Positions 1 to 6,558 of a stretch of DNA of 10,906 nt are shown here, piece after piece. A program made the translations under genes and the position numbers. Numbering within the stretch: the stretch's first letter is position 1; each line of letters starts with the position of its first letter. The DNA is from Bacteroidota bacterium (GTDB lineage: Bacteria; Bacteroidota; Bacteroidia; NORP154): positions 1 through 10,906 of the forward strand of contig NVRZ01000083.1 in assembly GCA_002401055.1 (NCBI GenBank), given 5' to 3'. The notes below the pieces were generated by a model that was given only the letters and a program-made list of their open reading frames with translations, was not told the DNA's origin and did not search any database.

Positions 1-2723
1 ATGGTAACTGGTTCGTCTGTGGAGCATTTTAAGATGGAGTTCATCCCAAAATTGCCTACAACAAAATCCATATCGCCATCCTTGTCAAAATCGCCTTTTT
101 CGATGCAATACCACCAGCCATTGCTCTGTTCCAATCCCGAGCCTTTGGTTGTGTTAATGAGTCTTCCATCAACGTTCTTAAGTATGCTAATCGGCATCCA
201 TTCCCCCACTACTATCAGGTCGGGCGTATTATCGTCATTTATATCTGCCCAAAGTGCGTCGGTAACCATGCCTATATTTTCAATGCCGGGAGAAAATTCA
301 TGGGTTACATCTGTAAATTTTCCATTGTCATTCCTTAGCAGATAGCTTCTGGGTGCAAGAGGGTATTCTCCTGGAATCAATCTTCCGCCTACAAAGAGAT
401 CCAAATCATTGTCCCCATCAAAATCTGCCGCTACTGCAACAGAACTGCTTGTAATCATTTCCGGAAGGAGTTCCTTTGCGTATTCGAAATTTCCCTGACC
501 GTCATTCAGATATAGACGGTCTTGCAGACTGGCTGAACTGGCCTCAAATTCGTTACTTCCACTGGTAATGTAGAGGTCAACCGCCCCATCATTATTCGCA
601 TCAAAGAACAGAACACCCATGTCTTCAAAGTTTTTGTGGGCCTCAAAAGTCTGATTTATTGCCAGTTTAAAATCGCCCTTTTGACTTTGGAGATATAAGC
701 ATCCGGCCTGTCCTGCGGCTCCAGCAATATAAAAATCTTCCGTGCCATCTCCGTTCACATCAGCCACTGCTATTCTTGGGCCCTCCCTAGAAAGCTGGTG
801 AGGGATGAGGCGGTCCCGCTTAAAGTCGAAAAAGGAAGACTCTTGATGTACAAAAATTGGATCAAGCCTTAAAGAGATTTCTGTAAACAGCGCCTGCTGA
901 TTTAGATCTTTTGCCTGAGTGTCAGTACTCTTGGCTTCGGTTTGCCGGAGAGTTAATATTTGATTTGCTTTGAGAGCATAAATCACCTGAGTTTTACCTC
1001 CAATCCACTCAACTTTTAGGCTGTCTACAGCATTGGATTTGCCGAGGCCAAAATGAAAACTAGGATCAGAACTTGACTGAAATCCACGTGCATTGGTCAA
1101 CTCTTGGAACTGATATTGTTGGTCATGGTACAAGTGTAATTTGGCTCCAAGTCCAAATGTGTTTTTCCCTTCGCCTATCAGACGTATATGTAAATAATTT
1201 CTGCCAGTGATTAACTCCTTACCCCTGTTTTTATAAATAAAGGCGATGGTGTCCGTATTGTTCAGCACAAAATCCAGGTAGCCATCATTGTTGAGATCGG
1301 CAAAAGCTGCGCCTTGGCTATTAGCGTACTGAGTCAAACCCCAATCTTCCATCATTTGTTCAAACTTCAGCTCCCCATCGTTTTTATAGATGTAATTCAT
1401 CAATGGGGTACTGGGCATGTTTTCAATCAATTCTTGTGCGTTGTGTTGATATTTGATATCGTAAAATACCTGGTTTCCAAATTCAAGGTTCATATAATCG
1501 AGGTCGTGTAGATCTCTCTTTGTTCCGTTGGTAATAAGCAGATCTTTCCAGCCGTCATTGTCGCAGTCAAAGAACAGGGTACTCCAACTCCAATCGGTTC
1601 TGGCAACGCCTGAAAATTCTCCAATTTCGCTGAAAGAGCCGTCCATATTTTGAATTTGTAACATGTTTCTGCTAAACTGTTTAGACTGGAGCAGTTTCTG
1701 TTGTTGGATATAGAACTCAATCGTTAAGTCAATGCCATTATTTTTTCTTCTAAAGTGCCCTTCGGGATCCATATCTGCCACGATCAAATCTGTGTACCCG
1801 TCATTATTGATATCAGAGAATTCAGAGCCCATTGAAAACAGAGAGGTTTTGTTGAAGTACTTGGCTCTTTGATCGGTAAAATTCTCACCTCCTTGATTTA
1901 CATAGAAGTAATCGGGAATAAGGAAGTCGTTGGCTACATAAATATCTAGCCAGCCGTCTTTGTTCACATCCGCAATGCTTACGCTAAGACCGAAGCCATT
2001 TTCATATTTTAATCCCATTTCCTCAGTTACATCCACAAACACATTGTTCCTGTTTTCCATGAGCTTGTCCGATGTAGTGGAGTCTGCCTGTTTTGATAAT
2101 TGGAAATGAATATCAGTTACCTTGTCGAATTGATCAGGATGGTTTAGGATGTAAACGTCCAAATCACCGTCATTATCAAAGTCGAAAAAGTTGGCGTGAG
2201 TCGTTGGGCCATTGTCATCCAAATTGTATTCTTCCCCCTTCTCCGTAAAGCCAAGGTTTCCATCATTGATGAACAACAGATTTTTTCGGTTCTCCATTTG
2301 TGCAGATCCTGATTTGCAGAGATAGATATCAAGAAATCCATCTCCATTCACATCTGCCATGCAAACACCGGTCACCCAGCCCTCCCCATCAGTAATGCCC
2401 GCTTCGTCGGTGATGTCTTCAAAATGAAAATCACCCAGGTTCAGGTAGAGACGACTTTGCCTCTGGTTGCCTGAAAGAAAAACATCGGTTAGCCCGTCAT
2501 TATTAATATCACCCAAAGCAACACCACCACCATTATATATGTACAAATATTCATATAGGTTGAATTCACCAAGATCGTTAACGTCGTTTCTAAAGTTAAT
2601 TTGGGTTGTCTCTGCTGAAAGCAGTTGGAAGAGCGTGTTGCCGGTTTCTTTCCTTACTATTTGCTCACAACTAAGCTGAGTGAGAGCGAGTGAGAATATA
2701 AATAGAGTGGGGGTACGAAGCAT
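1..2723 (-). CDS. FG-GAP/VCBS repeat and ASPIC/UnbV surface lipoprotein, 3' end missing
   Basis: The reading frame is open from the ATG at 2721-2723 to the left edge, giving 907 codons without a stop. The N-terminus is a hydrophobic signal segment (residues 4-18) ending in L-S-C, with C19 as likely lipidated cysteine; the lipobox is imperfect (Q at -3). At least ten calcium-binding loops of the form DxNxDG or DxDxDG, typical of FG-GAP/VCBS beta-propellers, lie near residues 72, 124, 181, 252, 304, 386, 476, 655, 708 and 878, with degenerate copies near 767 and 827. An ASPIC/UnbV domain lies at about 507-580 and carries the HFGLG motif at 557-561. Family members in Bacteroidota are usually about 1,100 residues, so roughly 200 are missing. 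They are predicted outer-membrane or cell-surface proteins of unknown function. The start lies 16 bases after the aminotransferase stop, suggesting cotranscription. The family call is firm; the role is not known. Confidence 0.93.
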   Translation of the reverse strand, partial: MLRTPTLFIFSLALTQLSCEQIVRKETGNTLFQLLSAETTQINFRNDVNDLGEFNLYEYLYIYNGGGVALGDINNDGLTDVFLSGNQRQSRLYLNLGDFHFEDITDEAGITDGEGWVTGVCMADVNGDGFLDIYLCKSGSAQMENRKNLLFINDGNLGFTEKGEEYNLDDNGPTTHANFFDFDNDGDLDVYILNHPDQFDKVTDIHFQLSKQADSTTSDKLMENRNNVFVDVTEEMGLKYENGFGLSVSIADVNKDGWLDIYVANDFLIPDYFYVNQGGENFTDQRAKYFNKTSLFSMGSEFSDINNDGYTDLIVADMDPEGHFRRKNNGIDLTIEFYIQQQKLLQSKQFSRNMLQIQNMDGSFSEIGEFSGVARTDWSWSTLFFDCDNDGWKDLLITNGTKRDLHDLDYMNLEFGNQVFYDIKYQHNAQELIENMPSTPLMNYIYKNDGELKFEQMMEDWGLTQYANSQGAAFADLNNDGYLDFVLNNTDTIAFIYKNRGKELITGRNYLHIRLIGEGKNTFGLGAKLHLYHDQQYQFQELTNARGFQSSSDPSFHFGLGKSNAVDSLKVEWIGGKTQVIYALKANQILTLRQTEAKSTDTQAKDLNQQALFTEISLRLDPIFVHQESSFFDFKRDRLIPHQLSREGPRIAVADVNGDGTEDFYIAGAAGQAGCLYLQSQKGDFKLAINQTFEAHKNFEDMGVLFFDANNDGAVDLYITSGSNEFEASSASLQDRLYLNDGQGNFEYAKELLPEMITSSSVAVAADFDGDNDLDLFVGGRLIPGEYPLAPRSYLLRNDNGKFTDVTHEFSPGIENIGMVTDALWADINDDNTPDLIVVGEWMPISILKNVDGRLINTTKGSGLEQSNGWWYCIEKGDFDKDGDMDFVVGNFGMNSILKCSTDEPVT

Positions 2724-2739
2724 TTCAGTGAGAGGGCAA

Positions 2740-3888
2740 TTAACTGTAAAACAACTTGATTTTATCTACAATGAATTCAATCTGCTCTTGGGTTATTTCG
2801 TGGTACAGCGGCAAGCGGATCAACTTCTCGCTTTCGTTTTTTGTATGTAAATCAGAGCCCGATATCCTGCCCGCCTTTTTCCCAAACTCACTGCTGTGAA
2901 GAGGAGTATAGTGAAAAAGAGCTGTGATTTCATGGGTTTTAAGAAATGCGATTAATTCATCCCGTTTCGGTGCATTATTGGTTTTAATGTAAAAAATATG
3001 TCCGTTGTGCTTACAATATTCAGGAATATAGGGCAATGCAATACATTCACGTATAACTAACTCTTTCAATAAATCATGGTAAAGATTCCAACTCAGTAAC
3101 CGCTGTTTAGTTAGCATGTCAGCTTCCTCAAGCTGCGCATAAAGAAATGCTGCACTCAGTTCAGACATTTGATGATTTGAACCGGTACTCTGCCACTCAT
3201 AATTCTCAATCTCACCACGCAGGAAATTGGCTTTATCAGTCCCTAAATCATAGATGGATTCAAATTTAGCAAGGAGAGATTTATTGTTGATGCTTATGGA
3301 ACCTCCCTGATTGCAAGTGATGTTCTTTTGATGGTCAAAACTAATACATGAAATATCTCCGAACGAACCCAAAGGCATACCCCGATAGGTGGCCATAATC
3401 CCATGTGCATTATCTTCTACTAGAGGTATATTGTGCTTTTTGCATATTTCCACAATCGCATCCATTTCGCAGGCTACGCCTCCATAATGCATAACCACCA
3501 CAGCCTTTGTTTTTTCTGTAATGCCATGTTCAATTAACGATGCATCAATATTCATTGTATTGGGGTTGATGTCGATAAAAACGGGAGTTGCGCCACGCAA
3601 CACAAATGCGTTGGCTGTTGACACATGCGTGAATGAAGCCATAATTACTTCATCACCTTTTTCAATGCCTAGCAGTTGCGCAGTGAGTTCTAGAGCCTGA
3701 GTACATGATTTGGTAGTTTTGGTGATCCCCTTCGGATTCATCTTTTGGAACCACGCTTCAACTTTTGAATTGTAAGCCCCTTGTGTTAAGCTAGAAGGGT
3801 CATCCAGAAGTCCATCTATAAATGATCGCTCTTTACCCGTAATTGTCGGCACACAAAAGGGAATGGGATTTTTAGTTTCGTTGATCAA
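2740..3888 (-). CDS. wecE: WecE/RffA-like dTDP-4-oxo-6-deoxy-sugar 4-aminotransferase (DegT/DnrJ/EryC1 family)
   Basis: This 382-residue protein is a fold-type I PLP aminotransferase. In E. coli, WecE converts dTDP-4-oxo-6-deoxyglucose to dTDP-4-amino-4,6-dideoxygalactose (Fuc4N) for a surface polysaccharide. From memory, E. coli WecE shares the stretches TANAFVLRGA (91-100), GVACEMD (137-143), DTMNID-like (109-115) and IPF near the N-terminus, at nearly the same length (376). The PLP Schiff-base lysine is K188 in SFDHQKN, and the cofactor-nitrogen aspartate is D159 in VEDNAH. The start is TTG (3886-3888): the in-frame stretch back to the stop at 3973-3975 contains no ATG or GTG, and the conserved core begins only seven residues later. 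It lies 17 bases after the upstream PhyH gene and 16 before the lipoprotein gene, so it is probably in one operon. Assignment to the 4-amino-sugar aminotransferase group is strong; the exact sugar is inferred. Confidence 0.88.
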   Translation of the reverse strand: MINETKNPIPFCVPTITGKERSFIDGLLDDPSSLTQGAYNSKVEAWFQKMNPKGITKTTKSCTQALELTAQLLGIEKGDEVIMASFTHVSTANAFVLRGATPVFIDINPNTMNIDASLIEHGITEKTKAVVVMHYGGVACEMDAIVEICKKHNIPLVEDNAHGIMATYRGMPLGSFGDISCISFDHQKNITCNQGGSISINNKSLLAKFESIYDLGTDKANFLRGEIENYEWQSTGSNHQMSELSAAFLYAQLEEADMLTKQRLLSWNLYHDLLKELVIRECIALPYIPEYCKHNGHIFYIKTNNAPKRDELIAFLKTHEITALFHYTPLHSSEFGKKAGRISGSDLHTKNESEKLIRLPLYHEITQEQIEFIVDKIKLFYS

Positions 3889-3905
3889 GGGCTGTAAATA
3901 TGAGA

Positions 3906-4721
3906 TTAACGCTTCTCCAGTGATTCGTGCATTTTTTTGATTCCGCCTGTGATAGATTTCCTTTTTATATGCTCAATTAAGCTTTCGTGTTTTGGTCTTC
4001 CTCCGGGCTCCTTAGTATATTCTTCCTTATAGTAGTCTGCCCGCACCTTGTAAGCCGATAGATCACCATTGGCTTCTTTAAAATAGAACATATTGTCAGC
4101 CTCCTTTGGGATCAACCGTAAATTCGCTGCGACTCGGGGCTTATTTGAATTATTGGGCATAGAACCATGAGGAACTTTTTGATTTGCAATTAATGCTTGT
4201 CCTGCTTTGAGCTCTATTATTTCTATCTCTTCATTACCTTGAAACTGTTCAGGAAAATAGATCGGTGGGCCGGAAGCCCGGACAAAATTTACATGTTTAT
4301 GCCCGGTTCGTTGGATGAACATCGCTCCGTTATCAGAAGTTATATCGTCCAATGCGCACCAGATGCTGATTGCCGCGTATTTTGTTTCATCTGTTAAGGC
4401 AGGGTCCAGGTGGAGATCAAACTTCTCAGGAGTAAATGCCTCCTTTACCAGGAACTGTGCCAACACCGCGTCATGGTCGATTACATATTTCGACGCTTGT
4501 AATTCAAATGCCGAATAAATTTTTTCGAAGGTTTGTTTCTTGAACTCAATATCGTCACTGAGTATGCTGCTGTGAAGTCCCTCAGAATTTTTTGCACTTG
4601 TATTGTTTGTATAAAAGGACGAAAGTTTCTCAGCCTCTTCACTTGTGAGAAAGGAAACGATAACGTAGCCGTCATCTTCAAATTTGCTTTGCAGCGATAT
4701 GTCATGAAATGTTCTCCGCAT
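3906..4721 (-). CDS. PhyH-family Fe(II)/2-oxoglutarate dioxygenase (copy C)
   Basis: This is a phytanoyl-CoA dioxygenase-like cupin enzyme expected to hydroxylate an unknown cytoplasmic substrate using O2 and 2-oxoglutarate. Counted from the longer start at 4742, the iron ligands are H111-x-D113 (in DLHLD) and H192 (in VPHGSMPN), with R203 the likely 2-oxoglutarate anchor; all are intact. I prefer the ATG at 4719-4721 over those at 4725-4727 and 4740-4742, because it places MRRTFHD against the MRQIFRD and MRTIFRD starts of the paralogues. Either choice overlaps the upstream gene (20 or 41 bases), suggesting translational coupling. It is closest to the next gene upstream (shared IWCAL, GHK and PHGSMPN motifs). 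PhyH enzymes include EctD and SyrB2-type halogenases, but the aspartate here argues for hydroxylation. The substrate is not predictable; context suggests a sugar nucleotide, glycan or lipid-linked intermediate. Confidence 0.88.
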   Translation of the reverse strand: MRRTFHDISLQSKFEDDGYVIVSFLTSEEAEKLSSFYTNNTSAKNSEGLHSSILSDDIEFKKQTFEKIYSAFELQASKYVIDHDAVLAQFLVKEAFTPEKFDLHLDPALTDETKYAAISIWCALDDITSDNGAMFIQRTGHKHVNFVRASGPPIYFPEQFQGNEEIEIIELKAGQALIANQKVPHGSMPNNSNKPRVAANLRLIPKEADNMFYFKEANGDLSAYKVRADYYKEEYTKEPGGRPKHESLIEHIKRKSITGGIKKMHESLEKR

Positions 4722-5550
4722 GCACATTGGGATTGGATTCATTTATATCCTCAAAAGAGGTAATGCTCCAATTGTTCATTTCAAAACTTTTAAATTCCAG
4801 TTTGGAAGATTCTTTGGAGTCTTCTCCTGCAAATCCATTGAGGTAGAAATCATCATCGATGATTTTGTATACTGACATATTGTGGTCTTTGTCTTCGAAG
4901 CACATAATGCATTCTGCATCTTTAGGGACAAGGTGCAATCCCGCGGCAATTCTTCTGTTGCCGGTTACATTCGGCATAGAGCCATGCGGAAGTTTTTGAT
5001 CCATGATAATGGCCTCTCCCTTTTTTAAAACAATGCTAGACTCATTCCCACGCTCCTTTACCAAATCACGGATATTTTCTGCGACAGGATTGTGAACGGA
5101 CACAGTTCTATATCCATTGATAAACTTGTGGCCCGATTTCCAGACAAATATGCCGCCATTGTGCTCGTTTATGTCTTCCAATGCACACCAGATTGTAACG
5201 GCAGTGTGCCTGGATTCATCTACAGTTGTTGCGTCAACATGCAGATCAAAATGAAAATGTGTATTCGGCTCCTTGATAAGGTAGTGTGTAAATAGTACTC
5301 GGTAATCGTTAAGACATTCGTTTAGTTTGTTGTTAAATAATTCGGCGAATTTCTGGTAAACGAGTTTCTTGAAATCAACGTCCTTAGAAAGAAATGAGGT
5401 ATGAAAACCCTCACCGAACTCACGATTTGTGTTGGAGTTATATAAATCTCGAAGCTGCTCAACGTCAGTTTCGTCTAGCATCGGAACGATTGCGTAACCA
5501 TCTCGGTCAAAATCATGGTTTAGCTGACGATCTCTAAAAATTTGCCTCAT
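4702..5550 (-). CDS. PhyH-family Fe(II)/2-oxoglutarate dioxygenase (copy B)
   Basis: This 282-residue dioxygenase has an intact facial triad: H104-x-D106 (in DLHVD) and H189 (in LPHGSMPN). R199 or R200 is the likely 2-oxoglutarate-binding arginine. The N-terminus carries the locus-specific signature MRQIFRD...FDRDGYAIVP, shared with the other PhyH proteins here. The family couples oxidative decarboxylation of 2-oxoglutarate to substrate hydroxylation; the substrate is unknown. It is the first gene of a minus-strand run (copy B, copy C, aminotransferase, lipoprotein), starts 79 bases from the divergent WelO5-like gene, and overlaps copy C at its 3' end. The C-terminal 60 or so residues are acidic and polar, differ from copy C, and have no recognisable domain. 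High confidence in family, low in substrate. Confidence 0.9.
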   Translation of the reverse strand: MRQIFRDRQLNHDFDRDGYAIVPMLDETDVEQLRDLYNSNTNREFGEGFHTSFLSKDVDFKKLVYQKFAELFNNKLNECLNDYRVLFTHYLIKEPNTHFHFDLHVDATTVDESRHTAVTIWCALEDINEHNGGIFVWKSGHKFINGYRTVSVHNPVAENIRDLVKERGNESSIVLKKGEAIIMDQKLPHGSMPNVTGNRRIAAGLHLVPKDAECIMCFEDKDHNMSVYKIIDDDFYLNGFAGEDSKESSKLEFKSFEMNNWSITSFEDINESNPNVHAENIS

Positions 5551-5597
5551 TTTATTCGGATTTTTCGAATTTAACTCCGCTAACGTCTAAAATAACA

Positions 5598-5605
5598 TAA
5601 TTTTG
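5598..5605 (+). promoter_or_regulatory. Candidate Bacteroidota -7 promoter element
   Basis: The octamer TAATTTTG matches the Bacteroidota -7 consensus TAnnTTTG exactly and lies 24 bases before the ATG of the plus-strand WelO5-like gene, inside the 79-base divergent intergenic region (5551-5629). No convincing -33 TTTG lies at the usual spacing, so the match could be chance in AT-rich DNA. I found no comparable exact match on the minus strand for the divergent operon. Confidence 0.35.
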
Positions 5606-5629
5606 AATCACCTCTGAAAAGGCTTTACC

Positions 5630-6517
5630 ATGAAGGTAGATTCTTCGAGTCAAAAGAGCATGAAATATCCCGATGTGGAGGATTTAAGTGGTTTGTATAA
5701 GTGGAAGAAGATCGAGGTTGATCAGCTCGGCACATGCCCTCAAGGGTTTAGAGAAATTTTTGAAGGTAATCTCGATGGATTTCTGATTAAAAATGTAATG
5801 TCACAAAAGGAACTTCAGACATTTAGCAAAAACTTCACCAGCTGGCATACCAAAGTTAAAACGCCCATGCCCTTCGGGGAGTTTTATGGGAAAAAGGTAA
5901 ATCGATCAGATGGAAACTTTCAAAAGCTTGAGCTAGGTGATTATTTTTCTTTGTCGGGAGTCTTCAGAGAAGATCTGAGGAACGTATTCGGATTTGATAT
6001 TGAAAAAAGGATCATGCAAACAATCCATGCGGTTGCTGAAGGCGTAGAAGTATATGTTCCAAAAAATGATGAGGGACTGACGTTCATACCCTCTAGCGTG
6101 AGGGTTTGTAAGCCTTATAAGGGTGCTATTGGATCACATGTGGGAAATGATTTCAATTATAAGATGCCAGAAATTCAGCTTTTGGATAGTATGGCCAAAC
6201 TAGAAGGGCAGTTGAGTTATTTCCTTCTTCTTGAACAGCCTGAATCTGGGGGTGAGTTGGTCCTGTTCGACTTGTTGTGGCCGGAGAGCCCTGAGTCTAT
6301 ATCGAACCAGGAACAGCTGGGTAATGAAGAGCGGGACGAAGTGTTGGATAATCTACAGAAAATGCATATTGCTCCACAAGCGGGTGATATGATTTTATTT
6401 GCTGGAGGGCGAATTTGGCACCGAGTAAAAGACATAGGAGGAAGCGTGGACAGGATAACGATTGGCGGATTTGCTACTTTTTCACGCAATGAGGAAAAGA
6501 TTATTATTTGGGGGTAG
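5630..6517 (+). CDS. WelO5-like Fe(II)/2-oxoglutarate oxygenase with HxG halogenase-type triad
   Basis: This 295-residue protein resembles WelO5-type enzymes (carrier-independent aliphatic Fe/2OG halogenases of hapalindole/welwitindolinone pathways) in length and architecture. The metal site reads H170-V-G172 (in SHVGNDF) and H264 (in RIWHRV), with R275 as likely 2-oxoglutarate anchor. The carboxylate ligand normally found at the third position is glycine, which in known halogenases frees an iron site for chloride. From memory WelO5 uses H164, G166 and H259; the 94-95 residue spacing agrees. Other shared features are QLSYF (194-198), SGGELVL (206-212) and the C-terminal RITIGGF...W. ATG at 5630 is taken as the start; M11 (5660) is a possible alternative. 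It is the only plus-strand gene, divergent from PhyH copy B and convergent with the PhyH-Wzt fusion. Halogenation is inferred from the motif; the substrate is unknown. Confidence 0.85.
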   Translation: MKVDSSSQKSMKYPDVEDLSGLYKWKKIEVDQLGTCPQGFREIFEGNLDGFLIKNVMSQKELQTFSKNFTSWHTKVKTPMPFGEFYGKKVNRSDGNFQKLELGDYFSLSGVFREDLRNVFGFDIEKRIMQTIHAVAEGVEVYVPKNDEGLTFIPSSVRVCKPYKGAIGSHVGNDFNYKMPEIQLLDSMAKLEGQLSYFLLLEQPESGGELVLFDLLWPESPESISNQEQLGNEERDEVLDNLQKMHIAPQAGDMILFAGGRIWHRVKDIGGSVDRITIGGFATFSRNEEKIIIWG

Positions 6518-6558
6518 TGATGTTGAGGTTCGATGCGTCCAGCGCAGAGAAGAAATCT

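Noticed and set aside
1..345. Plus-strand open frame beginning at the first base
   Set aside because: It is antisense to the FG-GAP lipoprotein, whose repeats continue uninterrupted through this region, and the protein has no recognisable features.
4702..4742. Possible frameshift joining PhyH copies B and C, given their overlap
   Set aside because: Each copy has its own complete N-terminus, full triad and C-terminus, so these are two intact overlapping genes rather than one broken one.
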